Positions 1-9,012 of a stretch of DNA of 64,000 bases are shown here, one piece after another; the first letter of the stretch is position 1, and the number at the start of each line of letters is the position of its first letter. Origin of the DNA: Neopestalotiopsis rosae (lineage: Eukaryota > Ascomycota > Sordariomycetes > Amphisphaeriales > Sporocadaceae); the NCBI GenBank assembly GCA_023078685.1, contig JALGAS010000003.1, positions 620,001-684,000 of the forward strand, written 5' to 3'. The notes beneath the pieces were generated by a model. That model was not told where the DNA came from, did not search any database, and saw only the letters and a program-made list of their open reading frames with translations. The position numbers and the translations under genes are program-made.

Positions 1-924
1 TTCCCTCGGAAAATCGTCGTCCACCGATGGCGTCAATCTCGTCCATGAAGATGATACAGGGCTCGTGCTCCTTGGCGTAACCGAACATTTCTCGAATCAA
101 CCTTGCTGATTCACCAATATATTTGTCCACAATAGCCGACGAAACGACTAAAGAGAAAGTCAGCATTCATGTCACGTCCGCAGCCAGTGTAGAGTAGACC
201 TACCCTTGAGGAAATTTGTTTCCAGACTGCTAGCCACGGCTCTTGCGAGTAGCGTCTTGCCTGTTCCGGGCGGGCCGTATAGCAGCACTCCCTTTGGCGG
301 CTTGATGCCTACTCTGAGGAAGAGCTCGGGGTTCTTGAGCGGCAGCTCAATAACCTCACGCAGCTCTCTGATCTGATCGTTCAGTCCACCAATACCAGCA
401 AAGCTGACCTGGCCGGGGTCCTCCAGTGACATGTTGTAGACGAGAGGGTCGACCTCGCGGGGAAGCATGCGCATAATCGTTAGAGTCGTCATATCGAGCG
501 CGACACGGGTTCCTTGCTTCATCTTGGCCTTGTCGACTTTCGAGCGGCAGCCGACGACATAGCGGGGACCTGACGAGGCCTTGACAATGACTGTGTGTGG
601 CAAGTAGGATTAGCCATCTGACCATTTGCAAGTGCCTGGCGCTTGCCTCCTTCCCGACATAATTCCAGGGGAGACGAGTGTGCAGAGATCATGGTGTATG
701 GGGATAAACTCACATCTCTCCTCATCCAGTTGCTTCAGCACCTCTCCAATGATTTGTCCCACACTTTGCAGAGCTTTGATGTTCTCCTCTGTCTGATCAA
801 AGTCCTTGACGAGACCCTTGATCTCCTGCCGGAGACCCTTGAGCTTTGCTTCCCATTCCCGCGACTCGATGAGCTTGGCACGGAGGTTCTGGAGAGCGTG
901 CTCCCGCTCCTGGTCGGAAGCCAT
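1..924 (-). CDS. RPT4: 26S proteasome regulatory ATPase subunit Rpt4 (partial, 5' part)
   Basis: One of six AAA+ ATPases in the base of the 19S proteasome cap, which unfold and feed ubiquitylated proteins to the 20S core. Three exons are visible: 714-924, 204-590 and 1-147, split by introns 591-713 (GTGAGT...ACAG) and 148-203 (GTAGGT...TTTAG). Joined, they keep frame: an N-terminal coiled coil (about residues 1-70), the OB-region stretch [20 protein letters not shown], the inter-domain signature [20 protein letters not shown], Walker A GPPGTGKT, and a Walker B region ending [10 protein letters not shown] at the window edge. The linker and OB stretch are diagnostic of Rpt4 (human PSMC6) rather than other Rpt paralogues. 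The ATG at 922-924 is the only one that fits the family N-terminus. The C-terminal half lies outside the window. The gene is divergent from the HCNGP-type gene at 1511. Confidence 0.95.
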
Positions 925-1510
925 GATGTGTAATGTGGACGTGAGGTCGCTGTTATGAATATGGCGGTAGCGGAAGACGTTGAACAGTAGACGTCAATGG
1001 ACAGGATGTGGATTTCTGATTGAAACCCCCTCGTGTGAAGTTTATTTGTTTGATGGACGTGGGTTGGGAAATGGCGAATTTGATTGTGATCGTGACGTTG
1101 GGAAGCTCCAAAGATGCTAGACGGGAGCTCTCTGGGTGGGTGGATGATGAGGCTGGCCCCAGTCGAGTAGCCAGCAGCCCAGCGCTGATGCAGCTTCCGT
1201 TGCCTGGCCTGGCCTTGCCTTTGGCTGGATTAGAACATGGGACGGGCGGGTCATGGTAGCTTGCTGCTCCAGGCTAGACCCAATCCATATTAGCTCCTTT
1301 CTTGCTTCACGTCAGTCGCTTTACAGTCTCTGGATGCGATCCAAACAAGAATGAAACAACGTTTCAATGTACGTTAATTGATTACTATTGGTACTTAGGC
1401 ATCTGCAAATATTTTGCGGTTTTCTCGTCCAGTGGATGATCTGGTGTTGCCATACTAGAAGTAACCCGACCTTTCAACAACATAACACGTAGCCTGGCGC
1501 CCAAGAAAAG
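925..1510. other. divergent intergenic/promoter region between RPT4 and the HCNGP-like gene
   Basis: About 590 bp separate two head-to-head start codons, so both promoters must lie here. I saw no clear TATA box and no exact copy of the yeast Rpn4 PACE element (GGTGGCAAA) next to RPT4. The short ORF on the plus strand inside (1020-1259) shows no family features and is left uncalled. Confidence 0.6.
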
Positions 1511-2427
1511 ATGGCTCTCGTAGGTTACGAGAGTAGCGACGAGGACGAAGAGGTGCAGACACCACCCACCAAGGTACGAGCCCTAAGTGAGAGCGCAATC
1601 GCATCATTCATCCCCAGAACAGCGGGCAGCACTGATTCGAATGAGACCAGTCACTTGAGAATGAAGTCGCAGCTACGGTGACCTCGAACGAGGTTTCGAG
1701 TAAGTCTCTCCTTACAGCTCACCATGAGCGACAGCTGATGCCTGGCAAAGTCGAAGAGGCTCCAAAATCTGAGCCTGAACCCGAGCCCGAAGCTGTCCCC
1801 ATATCAGCTTCTACGCCTGCCGTAGCAGAACAGCCAAGCATCATCGGTCCTATGCGACCACCTGAAGGCTCGGAAAGCCTCAGTTTCCCGCCGTTGGAGG
1901 AGGCGCCCATGGAAGATGAGGCATCCGTGCCGTCCCTACCACCAGGATCGCCATACTCGGCCAACCGGGCACTACTGCGGGATCTGACTCTTCCCCCCGT
2001 CCCGAATATGGACATTCCTCCTTCGCCTCCCGGATCGCCACCTCCAGGGGCGAACAAGAAGTTTGAGCACTTTCTCAAGCTCAAGAAGGATGGCGTCCAC
2101 TTCAATTCAAAGATTGCGCAATCTTCAGCACTGAAAAACCCCAGCCTCATGGACAAGCTCATGGGTTTTGCTGAAGTGAGTCAAAAGGATCAGTACAGGA
2201 CGACCTTGGCAACGGACCTGTGGGACCCCAGCGTATTTCCCAAATCGGCGTACAAGGAGCAGTTGAGGCAGAGCCAAACTGAGATTGGGCAGGCGAGAGC
2301 GCGATCAAAAGGCGGACCGGTGCAATTTGTGTCAGCCAGTGCCACCAGCAGTCAAGATGCGACACCAGGCAATGGAAATGTCCCAGCACCAAGTACAGGG
2401 AAGCGGAAAACGAGATTTGATAGCTAA
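1511..2427 (+). CDS. HCNGP / SAP30-binding-protein-like transcription/splicing regulator
   Basis: Two exons, 1511-1573 and 1651-2427, give a protein of about 279 residues. Intron 1574-1650 starts GTACGA and ends GACCAG, the one acceptor that keeps frame without a stop. The N-terminus MALVGYESSDEDEE is the acidic start typical of SAP30BP relatives. The HCNGP domain lies around residues 150-230, with PPSPPGSPPPGANKKFEHF, KKDGVHFNSKIAQSSALKNP and TDLWDPSVFPKSAYKEQLRQ. Family members are nuclear; human SAP30BP links to the SAP30 co-repressor and to short-intron splicing. The middle is Pro/Ser/Glu-rich and probably disordered, and the C-terminus is basic (GKRKTRFDS). Family assignment is strong; the exact role in this fungus is inference. 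Confidence 0.88.
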
Positions 2428-2789
2428 AAAGAAAAAATAGTACTCTCGTCCGTCACGATCAACTATCCAGCAATTACGCAGTAAAGGTTGGCCATGAAAT
2501 GATGAGGTCACGTTCTGATTATCTGGATGACATTGGTGATGGACTTTTCGTATTGACTCTGTTGTGTGTTCTGCCTGGGTATTTCCTCCAATTCCTTCAA
2601 CAAGCCTTCCTTGTATGCGTGTTATTCATGCAAGTTGCCTTGCAAACAGCTGTCGAGTAGCGCATACAACAGTGAGCACTCGACATCTGGCGTGTTCCGA
2701 AGCTCTCTACCTAACCTGCCCCTACGCAAACTCTGACTTTGCTGTCCTTTGAACCATATACCTGATGTATTCCATCCAAGCCCCTTTTA

Positions 2790-3389
2790 TCAGTTGAGAT
2801 CGATCTTGAGATTGATTCCTCCAAATGCATCGAGACCGCCGAATTTGCCCTGGTATTCGGGCAGGAAGTTGTAGCTGTATGGTCCATTCTTGTTCGAGCC
2901 CTGCACAGTCCAAGCCAGAGGAGGAAGGATACTGATACGGCGACGGCCTCGACGGATAACATTCATGAGCCGTGCGAGGAGGGACTTCTGCAGGTGCTTA
3001 ACAAGACGATCAAGTTGTTGCTCGAGGCTCAGGTCGGGGCCGGGGAAATGGAAGTTCTGTCGGCCGAAATCCAGGACAAGGCAGTGGAGAGGCTTCTTCT
3101 TCGTAGCTTGAGCGGCGGCCACGAGGTGGACGCTCATGGGCTCGTACTTTGCGGTAAAGTCGTCGTGGGTCAAGACGTGGGTGATGGCGGTGAGAAAGTA
3201 CTCGAGCTTCAAGGTGGTGAGAGGGTCAAAGTCGCGACGGCCACCGTATCGGTTGATGGCGTTCATGTGGCGCATTCGCGTCAGGACACCACAGTCGCAG
3301 TCGGTGTGGTCTCTCTCTGCAAAGAGGCAGTCTAGACGCTTCGGGGGCCGCAAGACCACCATGACTGCGGATCGACTGTGTTGTAGCAA
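2790..3389 (-). CDS. hypothetical protein (199 residues, single exon)
   Basis: An uninterrupted ORF convergent with the HCNGP-like gene. I do not recognise a family. It has a basic N-terminal third, a Cys/His cluster (residues about 19-35: DCLFAERDHTDCDC), a central stretch with LKLEYFLTAITHVLTHDDF, and a basic motif RGRRRIS, then an aromatic C-terminus (YSYNFLPEYQGKFGG). Composition and sustained length look like real protein, and the opposite-strand ORFs are shorter. The true start may be one of several internal Met codons (for example MVVLRPPKRL or MRHMNAINRY). It could be an orphan gene or a 3' remnant of a longer one. Confidence 0.5.
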   Translation of the reverse strand: MLQHSRSAVMVVLRPPKRLDCLFAERDHTDCDCGVLTRMRHMNAINRYGGRRDFDPLTTLKLEYFLTAITHVLTHDDFTAKYEPMSVHLVAAAQATKKKPLHCLVLDFGRQNFHFPGPDLSLEQQLDRLVKHLQKSLLARLMNVIRRGRRRISILPPLAWTVQGSNKNGPYSYNFLPEYQGKFGGLDAFGGINLKIDLN

Positions 3390-4627
3390 ATGGTGATGAT
3401 GGTTTCAGATCGAGTACTTTGCCAAATTGTTGGCATCAGTTTATTTGGGGCAACGAATGACATTTTAAATACATGTGTGGTCGAGTCATCTTGAATTTTT
3501 GTTTACTTTCAAAATAAGGTATCCGTCGTCAACTATGGCAATGTCTGAATAACCTTCGTGTCGTTCACACGTCATATTTATGCGGGTTTTCGGTCAACGC
3601 GCAGTCCGTCGACGGTGATTCACAGCCAGGTGATCTTGTATTGACGGTGGCATCAACAAGCCGTTGTTGGCCCAGGCCATATGCCCTGACAGCTTTACTT
3701 ACTCAATATACGTTCGCGGACTCATAGAGACTACAATCAGTGAATGGGAATTGGATCTGGTCCAGAGTTCGTCTTTATATTGCCGATAAAGATTTTATAT
3801 GTGCTGTTGGATAACAATTCAATGCTGTTCTACTGAAACTTGACAAGGTCCAGAAACCCTTTGATATTTCATTTTGGAACCAGGTCATTTGGTCACCGGC
3901 TTTGTTGTACCCATGAATTTGCTAAAACGGGAATTCTCATGAATGTAATAGTTGGCTACATTTCAATAGTCTTTTAAAACTCGGTGAAAAAAACCTAGAA
4001 AGAAAACCTAAAAATTAAAATAAAACCTTTTGCGCGAGGAATAGCCATGTGTCAACAGCTAGCCTGACATTCCATACATGCTATAGGAATTAGGTCAGCA
4101 TTTCATCCTATATTATGCAAATGAATGAAAGACACTGGCATTTCATCATGTTGGCATACTTATCAATGATGGCAAAAATATTGGCATTACTATTCTGGGA
4201 ACCCAAAAGATGGAAACCAGCATTCTACGTATCATTCACCGGCCAGATTTATGCGTGCTATCGTTTCACATTCCTAAAGCTATGGGATAGCGCTTCACAC
4301 TACAGACGACGGTATATCAAAGGCCAAGTCATTCATCGTAGTTGTGTGAGTTGACTTAAGAATGCTTCTTGAGCCGTGCGCTGGGAGAAAGGCTTTCGTA
4401 TGTCACAATCCTCGCGAACATACCCGTCATGCCAACTTGACTCTGATTTGACATTACTCTACTAGTAACCAGAGTACTAAACCCAACCATGATAACGAAA
4501 GACTTCTCAAAACGAATCCGACCAAAAAAAAAAAAAAAAAAAAAAAACTCAAAGTGAATGACCAGCGAAACAAAAAGAACCAAGAATAATCATAACTCCA
4601 ACCAATTACCCAAAATCATGTTTGCCA
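3390..4627. other. AT-rich intergenic stretch, no gene seen
   Basis: About 1.2 kb, AT-rich, with many stops in all frames. The only obvious structure is an A24 tract at 4524-4547, just downstream of the ORF at 4628-5347. The 79-residue ORF at 4115-4354 shows no domain and is judged spurious. Confidence 0.6.
4524..4547. repeat. A24 homopolymer tract
   Basis: Twenty-four consecutive A residues on the plus strand. On the minus strand this is a T tract about 80 bp beyond the stop of the ORF at 4628-5347, in its likely 3' region. It could be simple-sequence expansion or the trace of a retroposed poly(A) tail; no target-site duplication was recognised. Confidence 0.9.
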
Positions 4628-5347
4628 TCAGCGACGAAAATCTTGAGGAGCGTCGCAAATATGCATAATAAGCTGACGGCCTAGATCACGCTCAAAATCC
4701 TCGAACTTCCAGCCGCCTCGTCCCTCTATCATACTTTGATCATCGCGACTGAAAAGCTCCGACCGTTTGGAAACGACTGCGGTGCAGTGAAGTTCAGAGG
4801 GGCGCAGCCGCTTCTCTAGGTCAAATAATTCCAAACCTTCACTGATGCCGTCCAAAAACTCCGTACGGAGAAAACCCAGGGCATATTTGACCTTTTCATC
4901 TTCGGTTGTCATTTCTCGCATTCCTGTCGCTCCCACAACTTTCACATGTCCTGCTATGATATCTTTAGGGGATTCGAGCCAAAGAACCACTCTGGTTCTC
5001 GTGTCTCCAACTGCCCTGCCAATTGCAATGGAGACAGAGCCGGTATGGGCAAAGCGCTTCCGTGCGTTGAACGCGGTATGGACTGCAATCTGAGCAAGTA
5101 CCTCGAGGCAATGCTTCATGTGTCCCCTACGCCTCCTCCAGCTGTCCAACTCCTCGTCCGAGATATTCTGAGGTTCAGCACTGTTGAGAGGGTCGCTGAA
5201 GAATTTGTCGACGGCTTGACTAGATAGCTCTTCGCATGGGCACGCCTTGTCTGGCTGTTTACTCGACTCCACCAAGCAGACAAATCGATCGCCATCTGCG
5301 GAAACCTTTAGATTACCGCCGTACGTGTGCTCTCTACTGATCGACAT
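4628..5347 (-). CDS. hypothetical protein (about 239 residues, single exon)
   Basis: The open frame extends to 5419, but the Met at 5345-5347 (MSISREHTYGGNLKVSADGD) gives a more protein-like start than the upstream one (MSLESKAK). No named family is recognised. Visible features are a short Cys motif (ACPCEE), a charged helix SDEELDSWRRRRGHMKHCLE, a mixed alpha/beta middle (VSIAIGRAVGDTRTRVVLWL), and a C-terminal hydrophilic tail ending APQDFRR. There is no signal peptide or membrane helix. Balanced codon and amino-acid use supports a real gene. It is separated from its neighbours by long gaps and is divergent from the ORF at 5499. Confidence 0.55.
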   Translation of the reverse strand: MSISREHTYGGNLKVSADGDRFVCLVESSKQPDKACPCEELSSQAVDKFFSDPLNSAEPQNISDEELDSWRRRRGHMKHCLEVLAQIAVHTAFNARKRFAHTGSVSIAIGRAVGDTRTRVVLWLESPKDIIAGHVKVVGATGMREMTTEDEKVKYALGFLRTEFLDGISEGLELFDLEKRLRPSELHCTAVVSKRSELFSRDDQSMIEGRGGWKFEDFERDLGRQLIMHICDAPQDFRR

Positions 5348-5762
5348 TGTTGATGAAGCTCGACGTAAATAAGGGGAAAAGTTAATGTTGATTATTTTCG
5401 CTTTTGACTCAAGAGACAATTGATACCAATCTGGACTGCACTTCGAGGCAAGATCTAACTCCTAAGCCTTCCATGTCGGAGTTTTATACACAAGATTCAT
5501 GATTTTACGTTGTAGTGTACGCTCTGTTCATAGATGCCTCCGAGTAGTTTTACTGTCGCACAAATTGCAAACTTCACGATCGCCTTGCGTGAGCGCTCCA
5601 ACATGTTCATTGTTCCCAAGCAAACCCGGTGGATTCCAGACACCACCATCCACCATGCACGATAGCACACATTTCAACATGATCAATGAACACAAAAATT
5701 TGCGAGGATCTGAATTCAAGTTTCGGTCAAGTTTGCCGCTCGAGATATTGTCCTCTCAATGC

Positions 5763-6251
5763 CACGACCCCAGGCCATATCCACCTTACTCGTCCGCAAC
5801 CGCCGGACCAGGCCAAGCAATCAACAGGGGAAACTCGAGCTCCAGATTCGTATCGTGCCGGATGCTCCGCGTAATCGTCCAAGCCATCATCCACACCATC
5901 AAGGAAAACCCCCGCATGCGAATTGTAAAGCCCAAGGTCAAGCTGGTTACCGTGGCGCACCCGCGACTCGGCGAGACCAACGTCACCGTCCTGATCGACT
6001 GTCGAACCGATGGCGCTGCGGTCGCCAATCCCGAAGACGAGCGCAGAAGACTCTTTGATCAGTCCCTAACCTCTATCCAGGAGCAGTTCTACAATAATAT
6101 CATCCAGCTTCGCTCCGACTGCCGCCCCACCGTCTTGCAGTGGGTGCTCGCGTACCAGGGCGCGCAGCCGGAGCCTCGGTCCCTCTGGCCCATCACCTCG
6201 CTCTACGGCCGGGCACACTTTGCTATGGACCGGAGTGTTGCCCTGAAGTAG
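5763..6251 (+). CDS. hypothetical GC-rich coding segment, possibly frameshifted or with unrecognised upstream exons
   Basis: A clearly GC-rich, exon-like block (about 5760-6250) ends at a TAG at 6249-6251. In its open frame it reads MLRVIVQAIIHTIKENPRMR (from about 5860), then KLVTVAHPRLGETNVTVLID and a helical part RRLFDQSLTSIQEQFYNNII. The open frame runs back to about 5499, but that upstream part is low quality and AT-richer. A second frame upstream gives GKLELQIRIVPDAP, which would join smoothly to VIVQAIIHTI if one base were missing near 5870. The joined pattern weakly recalls the N-terminus of Atg101 (a beta strand, then a helix ending in LHTI), but the rest does not match that family. 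It could be a decayed gene, a gene with a missed intron, or an unknown protein. The start is uncertain. Confidence 0.4.
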   Translation, partial: HDPRPYPPYSSATAGPGQAINRGNSSSRFVSCRMLRVIVQAIIHTIKENPRMRIVKPKVKLVTVAHPRLGETNVTVLIDCRTDGAAVANPEDERRRLFDQSLTSIQEQFYNNIIQLRSDCRPTVLQWVLAYQGAQPEPRSLWPITSLYGRAHFAMDRSVALK

Positions 6252-6925
6252 TCCAATGGAAGATACGTCTCCGATTTACTGCGAATGGTGTCCTCGTATG
6301 CCTGTACGCTGTGGTCGGCCTCTATTTTGCAGTTGCAAGAATGGCAGTCTTCAAAGGCATCGCAAGATGAATTCGGCTGCAAGGCACCCTGTTTGTCTGA
6401 ATTTTCAGCAGGTGAATACATGATAAATGGCGGTATCTCGCTACAAGATGTGCTGAGAATGGCTGATTGGCTTTGTGTGTAAGGCAGAGAGAAAGGACGT
6501 GTGTATGCAGGCGTGAGTACTTGTCGAGCGTGGTTCCGATTTATTCCTCGTTAATTCAAAGCTGGGAACAAAGTTTATATAGACATAAATATTCGCCTGT
6601 TATCATTCAAATTTTCTAGAGCGCTGTCGCTATTGTGTATTATTCACGGATTCTTCATTAAGACCATTCAGGACAAGGTAGTCCGCTTGCATATACCTCG
6701 CCTCGAAATTCGTTGTTCACTGCAAGTTGCATATGAAGTTTACCATATTTCTTGGATTATACATCCATCAAGATTTCGGAGTAGATAAGCGTGACTACCA
6801 CAGTGAAGAACGATGATATTCACAGCCTATTGGTGGCCAACACCCTCCAGATTACCTCCGACGTCCTCGTTCCTGTATTTTCAAATCAGTCACTTCCAAT
6901 ACCTCAGCATTCCGTCCATCAAAAC
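6252..6925. other. intergenic, no gene seen
   Basis: About 670 bp between the ORF ending at 6251 and the 3' end of FCY1. It is AT-rich and contains only short ORFs without coding character. Confidence 0.6.
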
Positions 6926-7648
6926 TCACCAGACATCAGGCTTCTCAGCCATGAATTTTTGCATCAGCTCAAGGCACTGCGGGTCACCCATGACCACCAC
7001 CTCGACGCCCCGAGACTTGAGATAGGCCTCGCCGCCCAGCCAGCTCTTGTTCTCACCGACCACGACGCGCGGGATGCCGAACAGCAGGCAAGCACCGGTG
7101 CCTAAGACAAACAACTGTAAGCTATAATCTTTCATATCTATACATGCTTTCGACAATAGAGAACACTCACACATGTCACATGGAGACAGGGTCGTGTACA
7201 TGGTTGCGCCCTTGTACGCCTCGGGGCTCAGACGGCCAGCGTTCTGGAGTGCCGAAGTCTCGCCCTGTTTGCAAGCACAAGAGCAGAACTCATCAGCTTG
7301 GATCCCATCACCAGAGATGGAAAAAAAAAGTGAGATTGCTTACGTGGAGAATGTTGTTGCCCTCTTGAACACGCTTGTTGCGTCCACGACCAAGGACCTT
7401 GCCATCCTTCGACACGAGGACTGCGCCAATCTGGAAAGTTCGTGATTAGTTTGATCATCATGTCTCTACGGCCATGGAAAACTCGATTGTGATAACCAAA
7501 CCCAGCAATGAAAAGTACCTGGCATCTCTTCGAGACGATGGTCTCGCTTGTGAAAGAAGGATACACTTACCGGGATGCCACCCTCCTCATAACCAGCTCT
7601 TGCCTCCTCGAATGCGAGGGCGAGAAACTTTGCGTCATCCAATGCCAT
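6926..7648 (-). CDS. FCY1: cytosine deaminase (Fcy1 type)
   Basis: Zinc enzyme that turns cytosine into uracil for pyrimidine salvage; in fungi it also activates 5-fluorocytosine. Four exons join in frame: 7571-7648, 7344-7430, 7171-7264 and 6926-7101, giving 144 residues, close to the yeast enzyme (158). Introns are 7431-7570, 7265-7343 and 7102-7170, with GTAAGT, GTAAGC and GTGAGT donors. Signature residues are the HGE zinc/catalytic motif (His from the end of exon 2, Gly-Glu from exon 3) and SPCDMC, whose two Cys bind zinc; the second Cys codon is split by the last intron. FGIPRVVVGENKSWLGGEAY and SRGVEVVV follow the Fcy1 pattern rather than tRNA or CMP deaminases. The upstream side is unusual: a foldback element begins only about 180 bp before the ATG. 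Confidence 0.95.
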
Positions 7649-8058
7649 TGTGTTGTTTGTGGAATAGAATTGAGCTCTTATATGAACTATGCAGGTGTCC
7701 TTGGTGTTTTGGTGGAAATTGCCAAGTGTCGGAGAGACTAGGAAACATGAAAGAGTCGCTGCAAGGCAATCCAAGATAAGAATATGTCAGGTTTGAGCCG
7801 GTGCCCCACTCCATTATGGTGCACCATTAGTCAAGTCCGACTTTTCAATCTTGGGTACAATTTTGCAAGGTCCCATAATACTACCACTTAGAGAAAATAA
7901 AACACCGCCGTATATAGCCCTTTTGAATGCAAATGTGAAATGCTAAAAGAATCTTCAATTAATTCTCATCCAAGTACTATATACAAATTATTTATTTAAA
8001 TTTTTAATCGTTGGGAATTCGCGTACGAAAATGGTGGCTTTTTACGGTTGGTGTAATG

Positions 8059-8184
8059 GCAGTGGGTGCATCGCAGTGGGTGCATCGCAGTGGGTGCATC
8101 GCAGTAGGTGCATCGCAGTAGGTGCAGCGCAGTGGGTGCAGCGCAGTAGGTGTAGCGCAGTGGGTGCAGCGCCATAAGTATAGC
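8059..8184. repeat. 14-bp minisatellite, nine units, in the core of the foldback element
   Basis: Unit GCAGTGGGTGCATC. The first three copies are identical. Copies 4-9 drift mainly by G-to-A and C-to-T changes (GTGGGT to GTAGGT, TGCAGC to TGTAGC), and the ninth is the most diverged. A partial tenth follows, leading into GGTAGGTACC. The gradient suggests expansion at the left end and decay at the right, possibly helped by RIP-like transitions. Confidence 0.92.
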
Positions 8185-8452
8185 GTAGTGGGTAGGTACC
8201 TAGGTAGTATAATGCTATAAGTGCTATAGCACGAATAATTCGGACACCGTAATATAATGTCCGAATTTATTTCACGAATTCAAATATAAAAAAACACCAT
8301 TTTCGTACGCATATTCCCGACGAAAGAAAATTCAAAACATTAAGCCGTATAAACGGCTTAGATAAGAATTAATCGGAGATCCATTTAATATATTTTTCTT
8401 TTATGGAAAAGGGCTATACGACCACTTGGCATTTTCGCTTACGTAAGCCAGC

Positions 8453-8487
8453 AATTTCAAATTTCAAATTTCAAATTTCAAATTCCA
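8453..8487. repeat. 7-bp tandem repeat (AATTTCA)x5 in the right arm of the element
   Basis: Four perfect copies of AATTTCA and one AATTCCA sit directly inside the right terminal repeat. The left arm has no counterpart, so the expansion happened after the arms formed. Nearby in the same arm are a 12-bp palindrome GCTTACGTAAGC (8437-8448) and a perfect 8-bp hairpin TAAGCCGTATAAACGGCTTA (8341-8360). Confidence 0.85.
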
Positions 8488-8515
8488 AATTTTTTTGAAA
8501 AGTCGGACTTGACTA

Positions 8516-9012
8516 ATATAGCACCTTACTCCATTACTCCAGCGTACTATGTAATAGGTGTATCTGCAGGCAATGGTTGATAAATCTGTGGATCTCCGGA
8601 GTCGAGTCGTATTCTACCTTGTATGTGTATTTGCCACAACTCTCAACACAACGAAATATGGCCTTCACTGTAGTGAAATTATGGTAACATTGTTCTCATT
8701 CGTTCTGAATAGTTCCTATCATTGTTCCTTTTGTCACCTTCTTCGGTGATTCTGTCTAGTGTAGCGTCTCAACTTGCACCCATCTATCAAGCTGCTGGTG
8801 CTCTCTGCTTGGCACATAACTCGGTCGCATCCATAAAGTTTATGATACAATTCCAAAAAAATCAACATCAGTACTCCTTGACCTAGCCGTGCATGGCAGT
8901 GGTCACTATGCTTTGCTTCCCCCAATGCCCGTGAACGCCAAATGGAGACAACAAAGGACTAAAGACACCATTGCGTGATGTAACATTTATTTCGTCTCCA
9001 AACCCCCAAATC
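8516..9012. other. intergenic, 3' side of SNT2
   Basis: About 500 bp downstream of the SNT2 stop on the minus strand. It contains only short, unconvincing ORFs. Confidence 0.55.

Larger units (their letters stand above)
7830..8513. mobile_element. foldback/MITE-like DNA element with TA flanks and ~200-bp inverted arms
   Basis: Both ends carry a perfect 19-bp terminal inverted repeat, GTCAAGTCCGACTTTTCAA, each flanked by TA (7828-7829 and 8514-8515), as expected for Tc1/mariner-pogo type insertion. Fot1/pogo elements of fungi have similar ends beginning AGTCAAG. The inverted similarity runs much further inward. Left arm 7830-8036 and right arm 8295-8513 share CGTATA(TA)GCCCTTTT, ATTAATTCTYATCYAAG and a perfect inner 16-bp pair GCGTACGAAAATGGTG (8021-8036 against 8295-8310). 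The core (8037-8294) holds a 14-bp minisatellite and a 9-bp inverted pair (ATTCGGACA at 8238-8246, its complement at 8258-8266). There is no transposase ORF, so it is non-autonomous or dead. It lies between the 5' side of FCY1 and the 3' end of SNT2. Confidence 0.85.

Noticed and set aside
8021..8310. Inner 16-bp inverted pair taken as a second, nested transposon
   Set aside because: The inverted similarity continues outward on both sides of the pair, so it is better read as the inner end of the long arms of a single element.
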